Shown in pieces: positions 35,456 to 44,907 of a stretch of DNA of 64,000 nucleotides. How positions within the stretch are numbered: the first letter of the stretch is position 1; every line of letters begins with the position of its first letter. The position numbers were made by a program, and so were the translations under genes. The notes beneath the pieces are model-generated. The model was not told the DNA's origin. It did no database searches and saw nothing but the letters and a program-made list of their open reading frames with translations. Source of the DNA: Nitrosospira sp. NpAV (GTDB taxonomy: Bacteria; Pseudomonadota; Gammaproteobacteria; Burkholderiales; Nitrosomonadaceae); assembly GCF_000832065.1 (NCBI RefSeq), contig NZ_JXQM01000019.1:207680-271679 (forward strand). Direction: 5' to 3'.

Positions 35456-36376
35456 TCAGGGAAAAATTTCCGGGACAATCATTTCCGGCGGAACCGGATT
35501 GCGTGTGTACTCTGGGTGGCGTTCCCTCGAGGGCAACTCAATCTTAGGTCGTACGAGTTCTTCATAAGGTACCAAATTGAGTAAATGATTAATGCAATTG
35601 ATACGCGCCGCTTTCTTGTCAGTGGCCTGAACTATCCACCAAGGTGCCTCGGAGATGTGAGTGCGTTCCAGCATGACTTCTTTCGCTTCGGTATATTTTT
35701 CCCAGCGCACGCGGGATTGCAGATCCATTGGGCTCAGTTTCCACTGTTTCAACGGATCGTGGATGCGGCCAAGGAAACGTAGATACTGCTCGTCGTCAGT
35801 GATCGAGAACCAGTATTTGACGAGCTGGATGCCCGAACGAACCAACATCCGCTCGAATTCAGGAGTGGAGCGAAAAAATTCGTCATACTCATCATCGGAG
35901 CAAAAGCCCATAACCCTTTCGACACCAGCCCGGTTATACCAACTGCGATCGAATAAGACAATTTCGCCAGCCGCCGGTAAGTGAGTGACGTAACGCTGGA
36001 AGTACCATTGGGTTTTTTCGCGGTCGTTGGGTGCCGGCAAGGCAACAGTTCGCACGATGCGCGGATTTAACCGCTGGGTAATACGCTTAATGACACCACC
36101 CTTGCCGGCAGCGTCGCGGCCCTCGAACAAGATCACCATGCGATGCTGGTTGGCTACCACCCAATCCTGCAGTTTTACCAGTTCACCCTGTAGACGAAGC
36201 AGCTCTCGAAAATATCGCTGACGCGTTATCTTGGACGCTACATCTGGCAAATAATGTTCTGCGGCGATCCCATCAAAACGACTATCATCGAGTTCCAGCT
36301 CCAGCTCCTCGTCATAGCTGTCAAGTATTTCCTGCTCTAAGCGCCGGTGCAGATCAAAGATGCCCTCATTGTCCAT
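35456..36376 (-). CDS. ppk2: Polyphosphate kinase 2 family protein
   Basis: A 306-aa PPK2 that moves phosphate between polyphosphate and a nucleotide. The P-loop is ILFEGRDAAGKGGVIKRIT near residue 85. The lid and Walker B parts are VLFDRSWYNRAGVERVMGF and VKYWFSITDDEQYLRF, and the C-terminal PWWIVQATDKKAARINCINH is typical. It is divergent from the pstS gene (185 bp apart), which links polyphosphate metabolism with phosphate import at this locus. Confidence 0.93.
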   Translation of the reverse strand: MDNEGIFDLHRRLEQEILDSYDEELELELDDSRFDGIAAEHYLPDVASKITRQRYFRELLRLQGELVKLQDWVVANQHRMVILFEGRDAAGKGGVIKRITQRLNPRIVRTVALPAPNDREKTQWYFQRYVTHLPAAGEIVLFDRSWYNRAGVERVMGFCSDDEYDEFFRSTPEFERMLVRSGIQLVKYWFSITDDEQYLRFLGRIHDPLKQWKLSPMDLQSRVRWEKYTEAKEVMLERTHISEAPWWIVQATDKKAARINCINHLLNLVPYEELVRPKIELPSRERHPEYTRNPVPPEMIVPEIFP

Positions 36377-36560
36377 TAAGGTACAAATCCCCTAAAAGTA
36401 TTCGCCAATATGCAGCATATTAATGTTTTCGAATTAAGAAAATATTACATTTCCTGATTTTTTGTGAATGGTCAAATTGGTGTTTTTTTGTGCAAATTGT
36501 AATATTTGCGTAACAAATACTGCATAGAATCCGAAGGCTATCATGCATAGGTGAGAATCC

Positions 36561-37583
36561 ATGAAAAAGCCACTTCTATCCACCCTTGTTGTTGCTGTCG
36601 CTACGCTAGCCCTATCCTCTCCCGCTTTCGCAGACAAAGTTCGGCTGACTGGTTCCGGCGCGAGTTTCCCTGCGCCGATCTACCTCAGCTGGTTTAAGAA
36701 CCTCAACAAAGCAAACCCTGATCTCGTCGTGGATTATCAGTCCAAGGGCAGCGGCGCCGGCGTACAGGACTTCCTGAATAAGACGGTCGATTTTGCTGCG
36801 AGCGATTCGGCGATGAAAACGGAAGACATGGCCAAGGTTTCTGAAGGTGTGCAACTTCTGCCGATGACCGCAGGAGAAATCATCGTCACCTACAATCTTC
36901 CGGGTAACCCCAAAGGACTAAAGCTGCCCCGTGATGTTTACCCCAACATCTTTCTTGGCAAGATCACTAAATGGAACGATCCCAAGATTGCTGCAGCCAA
37001 TCCTGGCGTAAAGCTACCCGACGTGCCGATTACCGTAGTAGTACGCGCCGATTCCAGTGGCACGACCGCAGTTTTCACTAAACATCTGTCGGCCATCAAT
37101 GCCGAATTCAAGAGTTCGCTTGGCGAAGGCAATACCGTGAATTGGCCAACAACCAACAAATTCATAAAATCTCCAAAGAACGATGGAGTGACCGCTACGG
37201 TACGCCAGACACCGGGCGCTATCGGCTACATTGAATACAGCTACGCAAAACTAGCCAAGGTCGAGTCCGCGCTATTACAGAACAAGGAAGGTAAATTTGT
37301 GGCTCCGGGTAATAGTGCCGAAACCCTGGCCGCCATCAAGATCCCTGAAGATATGATCGCTTGGGCACCCGATCCAGAGGGTGCCAATGCTTACCCCATC
37401 GTTACCTATACATGGATGATCTTCCGCAAGAACAACAACGATGCGCATAAGGCCAGAGCCATGCGCGACATGGTCGAATTTGGCCTCACCGAAGGACAGA
37501 AGATAGCGGACGCGTTAGGCTACATTCCGTTGCCGCAGTCGGTTGTTGAACAAGTTCGCAAGGCTGCTGCCAACATCAAGTAA
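36561..37583 (+). CDS. pstS: Phosphate-binding periplasmic protein PstS (first copy)
   Basis: The periplasmic receptor of the high-affinity phosphate ABC transporter. A signal peptide (STLVVAVATLALSSPAFA) precedes the mature start DKVRLTGSGASFPAPIY. Phosphate-binding segments are YQSKGSGAGVQDFL, FAASDSAM and RADSSGTTAVFT. Length is 340 aa, typical. The AT-rich region upstream (36430-36560) holds no Pho box that I can call with confidence. pstC, pstA and pstB follow, and a second pstS ends the operon. Confidence 0.95.
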   Translation: MKKPLLSTLVVAVATLALSSPAFADKVRLTGSGASFPAPIYLSWFKNLNKANPDLVVDYQSKGSGAGVQDFLNKTVDFAASDSAMKTEDMAKVSEGVQLLPMTAGEIIVTYNLPGNPKGLKLPRDVYPNIFLGKITKWNDPKIAAANPGVKLPDVPITVVVRADSSGTTAVFTKHLSAINAEFKSSLGEGNTVNWPTTNKFIKSPKNDGVTATVRQTPGAIGYIEYSYAKLAKVESALLQNKEGKFVAPGNSAETLAAIKIPEDMIAWAPDPEGANAYPIVTYTWMIFRKNNNDAHKARAMRDMVEFGLTEGQKIADALGYIPLPQSVVEQVRKAAANIK

Positions 37584-37630
37584 GCAGTTCCACGCGGATC
37601 CGAGGTCGTGTCGCAACTCCGGATCCAAGA

Positions 37631-38626
37631 ATGACTTATAAAATTAAGCGGGACGCTATGGAAAAGCCTTTTGCCCTTGATGTTGATACGGATTCCATCT
37701 GCCAACCCCCCTCGTCGTCCACTCTACTCATTGATCGGACATTCCGCATGTTCGCGCGCTTGGGCGTTTTTGTCGTTCTGGCCCTGGTGGTGGCGTTGGT
37801 TCTGGAAATCGGTGTTAAGGCGATTCCAGGCATCCAGAAATACGGACTAGACATGCTCACCGGTACGGTCTGGGATGTGGGTCAACAACAGTTCGGCATT
37901 CTGCCGGCTATCTGGGGAACGCTCTATAGTTCTTTGATTGCCCTGCTAATCGGTGGTTTCTTCGGAATTAGCATGGCGATTTTCTTGACACAGGATTTTC
38001 TGCCCGCGCGCTTGGCCGCAGTTTTCCGCACCATCGTCGAGCTGCTTGCAGCGATACCCAGCGTGGTATACGGACTGTGGGGGATTTTCGTCGTGATTCC
38101 GTTCATCCGCCCACTCACTGATGTGCTGAATGAGTCTTTTGGTTGGATCCCATTTTTCAGCTCTACGCTAAGCGGCCCTGGCCTGCTACCCGCCGCTTTG
38201 GTGCTTGCCATCATGATTCTGCCAACAATTGCCGCCGTGTCTCAGGATGCTTTGCGTTCGGTTCCCCTAAAGACCAAGCAGGCCGCCTATGGCATGGGGG
38301 CTACTCACTGGGAAGCCATTCTTAAGGTCATGGTGCCGACGGCGGCTACCGGTATTTTCGGCTCCCTGGTACTGGGTCTGGGCCGCGCGCTGGGTGAAAC
38401 AATGGCACTCGCCATGTTGGTAGGTAATTCGAACCAGATTTCGCTTTCTTTGTTCGCACCCGCGAATACGCTGGCCGCCCTGCTGGCATTGAATTTCCCC
38501 GAAGCAGGGCCGAATGAAATTGGAGTGCTGATGTATGCCGCTCTGGTTCTTATGGTGATTACTTTGATGGTCAATATCCTCGGCTCGATGATGATCATGT
38601 ACGCCCAGCGCGGGGTAAAAGCATGA
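37631..38626 (+). CDS. pstC: Phosphate ABC transporter permease PstC
   Basis: A 331-aa inner-membrane permease with six predicted helices. Typical sequences are WDVGQQQFGILPAIWGTLYS, AIPSVVYGLWGIFVVIPFI and the cytoplasmic coupling loop QAAYGMGATHWEAILKV. The real start may be ATG 37661 (MEKPFALDVD), as neither candidate has a strong ribosome site. Its last four bases overlap the pstA start. Confidence 0.94.
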   Translation: MTYKIKRDAMEKPFALDVDTDSICQPPSSSTLLIDRTFRMFARLGVFVVLALVVALVLEIGVKAIPGIQKYGLDMLTGTVWDVGQQQFGILPAIWGTLYSSLIALLIGGFFGISMAIFLTQDFLPARLAAVFRTIVELLAAIPSVVYGLWGIFVVIPFIRPLTDVLNESFGWIPFFSSTLSGPGLLPAALVLAIMILPTIAAVSQDALRSVPLKTKQAAYGMGATHWEAILKVMVPTAATGIFGSLVLGLGRALGETMALAMLVGNSNQISLSLFAPANTLAALLALNFPEAGPNEIGVLMYAALVLMVITLMVNILGSMMIMYAQRGVKA

Positions 38627-39519
38627 GTGATACGCAGCCTCCCCCCTCCAGGGCAACTCCGAGTCTGCAGCGCAAGTTTGAAGGCCGGGCATTACGCAGC
38701 ATGGTGCTGAGTGGCCTCGTATGGTTCCTTGCGATACTGACTAGCGTGCCCTTGCTTTCCGTGTTGTACATGTTGATTACCCAGGGCGGCGCACGTCTTA
38801 ACATGGAAGTTTTCACCGAGCTTCCGCCGGCCGGTTTCGAGATGGACGGGGGCTTCGGTAACGCGCTCGTCGGTACTTTCTTCATGGTGGGTATTGCCGC
38901 GCTGATCGCAATCCCGGTAGGCATTATGGCCGCCATTTTCCTGGCCGAACTGGGGCCCAGCAGTAAACTGGCTACGGCCGCCCGCTTCGCGGCAAAGACG
39001 CTGACCGGCGTACCCTCGATCCTGGCCGGAGTCTTCGCCTACGCATTGGTGGTGATTACCACCGGCACCTATTCAGCGCCCGCTGGCGGTGTGGCGCTTG
39101 CGGTATTGATGCTGCCCATTGTCGTTTTGACGGCCGAGGAAGCCATGAGAATGGTTCCAAAAGTCATGAAGGACGCCGCCTATGGCATGGGCTGCACCCA
39201 TACGCAGGTGATCTGGCAGATTGTGCTGCCGACCGGAATGCCCGCCATTCTCACCGGCGTGATGCTGGCGATTGCACGGGCAGCTGGAGAGACTGCGCCC
39301 CTGCTTTTTACGGCGCTATTCAGCAACTATTGGTTGCTGCAGGAAGGCCATCTGGCCGTCATGAGCCCTACGGCTTCGATGGCCGTGCTGATTTACAATT
39401 TCTCCGGCATGCCCTTCGACAACCAGCTTGAACTTGCATGGGCAGCTTCGCTGGTATTAGTGATGATCGTGCTAATCGTTAATATCGTCAGCCGAATTTT
39501 CGGCAAACCTAAGTTTTGA
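38623..39519 (+). CDS. pstA: Phosphate ABC transporter permease PstA
   Basis: A 298-aa permease partner of PstC. Features are [40 protein letters not shown] and the ATPase-contact loop [20 protein letters not shown]. The ATG overlaps the pstC stop by four bases, indicating translational coupling, and pstB follows after 19 bp. Confidence 0.95.
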   Translation: MSDTQPPPSRATPSLQRKFEGRALRSMVLSGLVWFLAILTSVPLLSVLYMLITQGGARLNMEVFTELPPAGFEMDGGFGNALVGTFFMVGIAALIAIPVGIMAAIFLAELGPSSKLATAARFAAKTLTGVPSILAGVFAYALVVITTGTYSAPAGGVALAVLMLPIVVLTAEEAMRMVPKVMKDAAYGMGCTHTQVIWQIVLPTGMPAILTGVMLAIARAAGETAPLLFTALFSNYWLLQEGHLAVMSPTASMAVLIYNFSGMPFDNQLELAWAASLVLVMIVLIVNIVSRIFGKPKF

Positions 39520-39538
39520 GCAAGGGAGTGACGGAATT

Positions 39539-40357
39539 ATGAGCTCAACAATGCAGCAGCAGGCAACTCCTGATATCCAGTCAGCTACATTGGTGATGGA
39601 CTGCAAATTGGACAAGATTTTCTATGGCAACTTTTTGGCCGTACGTGACAGCCATGTGCCAATTGAAAAGAACAAAATCACCGGTTTCATTGGACCATCC
39701 GGCTGTGGCAAGAGCACCGTGCTGCGCAGCCTTAACCGCATGAACGACCTGGTTGAGGGCTTTCGCTTCGATGGATATGTGCAGTTCCTTGGGCAGGACG
39801 TCTATGGCAAGGGCGTAGATCCTGTGGTCGTGCGCCGTTACATCGGCATGGTGTTCCAGCAGCCCAATCCTTTTTCAATGAGCATTTTCGACAACGTTGC
39901 CTTCGGTTTGCGCCTCAATCGTTATAAGGGCGATATTGGTGACCGGGTAAAGCAGGCACTGCAGGGTGCAGCATTGTGGGATGAGGTCAAGGATAAACTT
40001 AAGGTCAGCGGCCTGGCGCTTTCCGGCGGGCAGCAACAGCGCTTGTGCATCGCTCGTGCCATTGCCACCCAGCCCCAGGTACTGTTGATGGACGAGCCCT
40101 GTTCTGCGCTAGACCCAATCGCCACTCGCCGAGTCGAGGAGTTAATGGTCGAGTTGAAGAAGGATTACACCATCGCCCTGGTGACCCATAACATGCAGCA
40201 GGCGACGCGCGTTGCGGATACCACCGCATTCTTCTCCGTTGACATCTCGGAAGGAAGTCGTACCGGCTACCTGGTGGAGTTTGGGCCTACCTATCAGATC
40301 TTCGAAAACCCGCGCGAGAAGCTGACTAAAGACTATATTAGCGGCCAATTCAGCTGA
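39539..40357 (+). CDS. pstB: Phosphate ABC transporter ATPase PstB
   Basis: A 272-aa ATPase. Walker A is [20 protein letters not shown], the Q-loop [20 protein letters not shown], the signature [17 protein letters not shown], Walker [18 protein letters not shown] and the H-loop [13 protein letters not shown]. The protein is of usual size. CAAGGGAGTG precedes the ATG. There is no phoU after it; a second pstS takes that place. Confidence 0.96.
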   Translation: MSSTMQQQATPDIQSATLVMDCKLDKIFYGNFLAVRDSHVPIEKNKITGFIGPSGCGKSTVLRSLNRMNDLVEGFRFDGYVQFLGQDVYGKGVDPVVVRRYIGMVFQQPNPFSMSIFDNVAFGLRLNRYKGDIGDRVKQALQGAALWDEVKDKLKVSGLALSGGQQQRLCIARAIATQPQVLLMDEPCSALDPIATRRVEELMVELKKDYTIALVTHNMQQATRVADTTAFFSVDISEGSRTGYLVEFGPTYQIFENPREKLTKDYISGQFS

Positions 40358-40379
40358 GCCTCTGCGAGGAGAAAAGGAT

Positions 40380-41429
40380 ATGAAGGTTCAAATCGGCGTT
40401 GTTGGCGCTATCCTGACACTCGCCTCGTTGGCAGCACTGCCAGTGCAAGCGCAAAGCAACACGGAGTCCCTGGTCCTCAGCGGCGCGGGGGCGACTTTTC
40501 CGGCGCCATTGTATAAAGCATGGATTGCCGCTTACCGCAAGGTTGAGCCAGGGACAATAATCAAGTACGCTGAAGTCGGCAGTGGCGAAGGGGTAAAGCG
40601 TTTTCTTGCCAATACCGTGGACTTTGGCGCCAGCGATGCCGCCATGACCGATGCACAGATTGCTACTGCGCAGCATGGGGCGGTAATGGTGCCGGTTACC
40701 GCTGGCATGGTGGCACTCGCTTACAATTTGCCGGGATTGAACGGGCTGCTGAAGCTGGACCGGAACACCTATGCCGCAATATTGCTGGGCAAGATCACGC
40801 GCTGGAACGATGCCCGCATCCAGGCCACTAATCCCGGGCTCAATCTGCCTGATCGTGAAATCTTGCTGGCCGTGCGCCAAGACAGCAGCGGCACGACATT
40901 TGTACTATCCAATCATCTAAGCACCGCGAGTCCAGAATGGCACGACGGTCCCGGCACCGGCAAACTGGTCAGATGGCCCCGCAATGCGATGTTTGCCCGC
41001 GGCAATGAAGGCGTTTCATCGCTGGTGCAACGCAGCGTGGGATCGATTGGCTATGTCGAATACAACTTTGCCAAGCGCCTTGACCTGAAGGTAGCGCACC
41101 TGGAAAATAAGGAAGGAAGTTTCGTCGCGCCGAGCGAGCGTATTGGCGTGGCAACGCTGGCAGCAAATATCGGACGCATTCCTGCTGACATGCGCGCTTA
41201 CATACCTGATCCTGTGGGAGCCGATTCATACCCTTTGGTGTCATTTACGTGGCTGCTGCTTAAGGAGCATTATAGCGACAAAATTAAGGGTGGGGCGCTG
41301 AAGCGCTTCATAACCTGGAGTCTGCAGGAAGGTCAGAACTTTAGCGGCGAGTTGGGGTACATACGCTTGCCAGCCGAAGTCGCGAAGCGCAGCAACGAGG
41401 CGTTGGCCAGGGTACATACTAGTCCCTAG
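40380..41429 (+). CDS. pstS: Phosphate-binding protein PstS (second copy)
   Basis: A 349-aa periplasmic receptor clearly related to but diverged from the first PstS. A signal peptide (ILTLASLAALPVQA) leads to LVLSGAGATFPAPLYKAW; the phosphate-contact parts are EVGSGEGVKRFL, FGASDAAMTD and RQDSSGTTFVLSNHL. It starts 22 bp after pstB with GAGGAGAAAAGG upstream, so it belongs to the operon. Two receptors for one permease suggest different affinity or specificity (for example arsenate discrimination or phosphite), which sequence alone cannot settle. Confidence 0.93.
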   Translation: MKVQIGVVGAILTLASLAALPVQAQSNTESLVLSGAGATFPAPLYKAWIAAYRKVEPGTIIKYAEVGSGEGVKRFLANTVDFGASDAAMTDAQIATAQHGAVMVPVTAGMVALAYNLPGLNGLLKLDRNTYAAILLGKITRWNDARIQATNPGLNLPDREILLAVRQDSSGTTFVLSNHLSTASPEWHDGPGTGKLVRWPRNAMFARGNEGVSSLVQRSVGSIGYVEYNFAKRLDLKVAHLENKEGSFVAPSERIGVATLAANIGRIPADMRAYIPDPVGADSYPLVSFTWLLLKEHYSDKIKGGALKRFITWSLQEGQNFSGELGYIRLPAEVAKRSNEALARVHTSP

Positions 41430-41520
41430 CCACATCCGCCATAGCGCGGGGGATAGAACGCGCGACCGTGATCGGTGTTCCGGATAATTTTCCAATAGTA
41501 CTCTTTTGCTGGCCGATGCC

Positions 41521-42213
41521 ATGAATTCCTGTCGTATCCTCGACCTGGACGCCATCAGAAATTCCCTGGAGAAAGTGCAGGCACACTTCGAGTTGCTAAA
41601 TAACCAACTTGATGAACCGCGTGACCCTTTCAACGATGTCGTTTGCAGTAATATGTTACAGGGCTATGCGCTAATTGATCGACTTGTCGTTGATGGTGTC
41701 GATTTGTTCGATCTACAGCAGATCGACTGGATAATCGAGATCAATGCGACGGTATTGTGTGGGGTCGATCCTGAGAAACGCAAAGAATTTTCCCAGCACA
41801 TAGCCATGACCACTTCACGGTTCTTTGCTAACGATGAGGGGGCCATGCGCGGCCTGCTGGAGTGGTACAACTTGCACCGCGACAAATCGGCATGGAAGCG
41901 GGCAGCGGGTGTTTTTGTGTACATTCTCAGCAAGCCTCAGCTGTTTATTGAGGGGAACCACCGTAGCGCTTCGCTCATCGTCAGTTTTCTCTTGATGCGG
42001 GAGGGTCTACCGCCATTCGTGCTATCGGCCGACAATTTAGTCGCTTTCTTTAACCCGGCATCAGTTATTCGACGCACACCAAAAAACGGATTAGCCGCGC
42101 TATTCCAACTGCCAAAAATCAAGAAAAAATATGCTGCCTTCCTCGAAGCACAATCATCGTCGGAGTTCCTTCTCAAAGATTCTGTTGCAAAAAAAAATGT
42201 AAAGCAAAACTAA
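41521..42213 (+). CDS. Fic-like protein with a degenerate motif
   Basis: A 230-aa helical protein. Residues about 140-165 (SKPQLFIEGNHRSASLIVSF) resemble the Fic core HPFxxGNGRxxR, but the catalytic His-Pro is replaced by Gln-Leu, and GNGR by GNHR. It may therefore lack AMP-transferase activity, or belong to a side branch with another reaction. The C-terminal KKKYAAFLEAQSSSEFLLKD is basic and helical. The start has no clear ribosome site; it follows pstS2 by 92 bp. It is bounded on the right by a transposase remnant. Confidence 0.6.
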   Translation: MNSCRILDLDAIRNSLEKVQAHFELLNNQLDEPRDPFNDVVCSNMLQGYALIDRLVVDGVDLFDLQQIDWIIEINATVLCGVDPEKRKEFSQHIAMTTSRFFANDEGAMRGLLEWYNLHRDKSAWKRAAGVFVYILSKPQLFIEGNHRSASLIVSFLLMREGLPPFVLSADNLVAFFNPASVIRRTPKNGLAALFQLPKIKKKYAAFLEAQSSSEFLLKDSVAKKNVKQN

Positions 42214-42255
42214 CGATGCGATATAGGGGGCGCTTCCTTGAAATAGAGAATCGTA

Positions 42256-42893
42256 ATGGCCCGCTTGCCCAGATTTATCCTTCCCGGCCAACCGCAACAC
42301 ATAATTTTACGCGGCAATAATCGGACTGAGATTTCTGTATAGAGGCGGATTATCGGTTCTATCTTGATAAATTGCGGTTGGCTTGTGTAAAGCATGGTTG
42401 TGATATCCACGCCTATGTACTAATTAATGACTAACCACGTACACTTACTTATCACGCCCCACGAAGAGCAAAGCTTGAGTAAAGCTTTGCAAATACTGGG
42501 GCGTTACTATGTACAATATTTCAATCATTGCATGCCACATAGAACTCAATCCAGTGCGTGCAGGCATGGTAGCGCATCCATCCGAATACCATTGGTCGAG
42601 TTATGGCTACAATGCCTTAAACCAGATCAATGATTTGGTAACTTCACATCCTGAATACCTGTGTTTAGGAAATAATGACGAGGAGTGCCGATGCGGATAC
42701 CGGCTGTTGTTTAAATAGCATATATCTGAAGAGAGCATTAACGCAATCAGAGAAGCAACAAACAAAGCTTGGGTACTGGGAAATGACCAGTTCAAGCGTA
42801 GTATTCAAGAGAAATTGAAGCGGCGGGTGGAGCCCACGGCCAAGGGTGGGGATAGGAAATCAGAACAATTCAAGATCAATCGAGTCTGACCCC
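42256..42893 (+). pseudogene. REP-associated Y1 transposase, multiply disrupted
   Basis: Pieces in several frames: ARLPRFILPGQPQHIILRGN then NRTEI with a stop; MTNHVHLLITPHEEQSLSKA then LQILGRYYVQYFNHCM, which contains the HUH-type HVH motif; IELNPVRAGMVAHPSEYHWS and SYGYNALNQ; and SINAIREATNKAWVLGND at the C-terminus. It ends at GATCAATCGAGTCTGACCCC, the inverted counterpart of the sequence at 28978. Stops and frameshifts show it is dead. Confidence 0.82.
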
Positions 42894-42946
42894 ATTGATC
42901 TTTCTCTGTAATATCCCACCTGGTTCACCTTTCGACACACAGGCCC

Positions 42947-43258
42947 AAACACCTGGAGTGCTTCAGGCACATTTCTGATTCAACCCTGGCAAACGCTGAC
43001 ATGGATGTATTCCGTATTCAGAAGATTATCGGCCATAAGGTAATCGCCACTACTCAATGATATGTTAAAGCAGCGAACTCAGCAGTGGATGGGGTCACTG
43101 ACATTATGAAAAATAGGAGTAACGAAAAATGGGACCAAAGGTGGTCTCCAGAGGATTGCACAGCGGGCTTAAGCGCCGAGAGCACGAAGTATGGAGCTTC
43201 TTATAAAACCAATAATTATTTTGATATTATAGCCCCAGGCTCGAACCTTGGTCGGTAG
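42947..43258 (+). pseudogene. Tyrosine integrase, C-terminal remnant
   Basis: One frame reads LECFRHISDSTLANADMDVF, then RIQKIIGHKVIATTQ, a TGA, then YVKAANSAVDGVTDIMKN and a tail to a TAG at 43256. The RH pair, the GHK and the final Tyr are the catalytic C-terminal elements of tyrosine recombinases. A CGA-to-TGA change breaks it just before the Tyr. The end of the frame lies on a degenerate tRNA-Asn 3' end. Confidence 0.72.
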
Positions 43259-43260
43259 CC
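43234..43260 (+). other. Degenerate tRNA-Asn 3' end (putative attachment site)
   Basis: CCCAGGCTCGAACCTTGGTC followed by GGTAGCC matches tRNA-Asn positions 30973-31000 (CCCAGGTTCGAGCCCTGGTC, then GGGGAGCC) with four substitutions and one missing base. The T-arm can still pair using one G-T pair. It is probably an old attR of the island that begins at tRNA-Asn, or the boundary of a second element. Confidence 0.5.
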
Positions 43261-43352
43261 TACGTGGTCTTGCCAGAAAGCCTCTTGCCAAACTGACAAG
43301 CTGGTCCCCTGAAACCCAGCTTGCATTACTTGAATTGCTGGACGATTGTTTT

Positions 43353-44522
43353 ATGAAGAAAAATATAGATGATGCAGTATTGACTTCAACAGATGAAGGT
43401 ATCATTCAAAGTAAAACTGATGCGTTAATATCTGAAGATGAAAGAATTAAGGAAAAACATAAATTAAAGATAAAAAAAATAAACCGGCTGGAAAGAGAAA
43501 AAAAGCATCTACTTTCGTTGCTTGCAAGCAATAATTTTTCAACTCTTAAAACAAAAATAGCTTGGTTACTGAATCTTTATCCTCAAGCTCGCAATAGCGA
43601 CGTTGTACTTGCATTGAAATATTGGGAAATATTCCAACCCGACATATACAGTGCAAAAGGTATTCTTCCACAAAATCTTTTCAAACTAGAACGATTACAT
43701 TACATAGTTAGGGCAAGAGCAAAAATCCAAAATCAATATGGTCTTTTTAATGCTGAAGAAAAGATTCGTCGGCACCGGAAGCGTCGAGAAGAAACAATGC
43801 ATGATGCAGTACTTGAGGATGTAATCCATCGTAATATCATTTCTATCTTTGCGGATGAGACCGGAAAAAATGGTGATTTTGTAATTGTTGCTGCCGTTTG
43901 GGTATTATCTGGCTACTCAGTTTTCAAAGTGACACAGGCGATTGATTTGTGGAAAAAGCAATCACCTTGGGTCAAGCAGGAAATTCATTTTTCAAGCCTT
44001 AGCAATAATGATTTACCTCCTCTAAAAGATTATTTGAATGTAATTCAGGAAAATCGAGAATTCCTTAGTTTCAAGATAATCGCTATTGAAAAATCAAAAA
44101 CAAATAGAAAGATAGAGGATATTGTAATCAGGCTTTATGAACACATGCTTGTACACGGTGCGCAACATGAAGTCTCTAGTGGAAGAGTTGATTTACCCCG
44201 TGATATCGAATTGACCATTGATGAAGCTCAATCCCTTGATGGCTTCACCTTATCAGAGATGAAAGAACGTGTCACCGCAAGATTTAGAAGCAATTATGAT
44301 CGAAAACTCATACTGTCTACCTTGCAAACAGTATCCTCTAAAAAGAACCATTTAATTCAATTAGCAGATTTATTAGCGGGTGCTTTTAATAGACGACTAA
44401 ACCATCATGGGGATCGTAAGATCAAAGATGCGATGGCCGATACTATCATCAAGACACTCGAACTTGAACCTGATAAGTCAAGAATACCAGGGCTGGATGC
44501 GACAGCATTAATTCATCTTTAG
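43353..44522 (+). CDS. DUF3800 domain protein with long helical N-terminus
   Basis: A 389-aa protein if begun at ATG 43353; the frame stays open to 43248, so the original 5' end may have been lost. The first 165 residues are charged and helical (EDERIKEKHKLKIKKINRLE and onward). The second half is DUF3800, an RNase-H-like fold: IISIFADETGKNGDFVIVAA with the first Asp, ELTIDEAQSLDGFT with the second, and NHLIQLADLLAGAFNRRL with the last. Such proteins are common in defence islands and on mobile elements. The gene is AT-rich compared with its neighbours and lies directly after an attachment-like sequence. Nuclease activity is inferred from the acidic residues only. Confidence 0.8.
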   Translation: MKKNIDDAVLTSTDEGIIQSKTDALISEDERIKEKHKLKIKKINRLEREKKHLLSLLASNNFSTLKTKIAWLLNLYPQARNSDVVLALKYWEIFQPDIYSAKGILPQNLFKLERLHYIVRARAKIQNQYGLFNAEEKIRRHRKRREETMHDAVLEDVIHRNIISIFADETGKNGDFVIVAAVWVLSGYSVFKVTQAIDLWKKQSPWVKQEIHFSSLSNNDLPPLKDYLNVIQENREFLSFKIIAIEKSKTNRKIEDIVIRLYEHMLVHGAQHEVSSGRVDLPRDIELTIDEAQSLDGFTLSEMKERVTARFRSNYDRKLILSTLQTVSSKKNHLIQLADLLAGAFNRRLNHHGDRKIKDAMADTIIKTLELEPDKSRIPGLDATALIHL

Positions 44523-44907
44523 CCTCAAAACGGATTACAGTTATTTCAAGTGTTCGAAAGATACCATGCAAAAAAGGCACCTGACGTTACGGTCCCGTCA
44601 TTATTGAAAAGAATGAAAGAAAAATTTCACTATATCGTGAAACGAGGGAGCAAGAGAAGCGGATTTAATTCCACTGATCCGCACAGGATATCATGTTCGA
44701 ATGATCGGAAAGGTCATGCCTCCTCCACTGTAAAGCCAGAAATCATAATCGATTGATTCAACCAGAAGACCACCTATAAAACGATTGTGATGCTCTGACT
44801 CAACCGAAACTGGACAAGTTAATGGAGCATGCCTCAAGTAGTGAGAAATTTTGTCGTTCTTCTTACTTAAGGAGTAATTATTTCTCATTACCAGAAAACC
44901 ATTTTTC
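44523..44907. other. AT-rich spacer between the DUF3800 and AAA_13 genes
   Basis: Short frames exist on both strands (for example 44550-44756 plus), but none shows a recognisable domain, a convincing ribosome site or a protein-like composition. AAGGAG followed by TAATTATTTCTC stands about 28 bases before the AAA_13 ATG. I call no gene here. Confidence 0.5.

Noticed and set aside
36430..36560. Pho box before pstS
   Set aside because: The region is AT-rich with weak TGTAA-like pieces, but no pair of 7-mers with the right spacing is convincing.
44550..44756. 68-codon frame between the DUF3800 and AAA_13 genes
   Set aside because: No ribosome site, no recognisable domain; composition not convincing.
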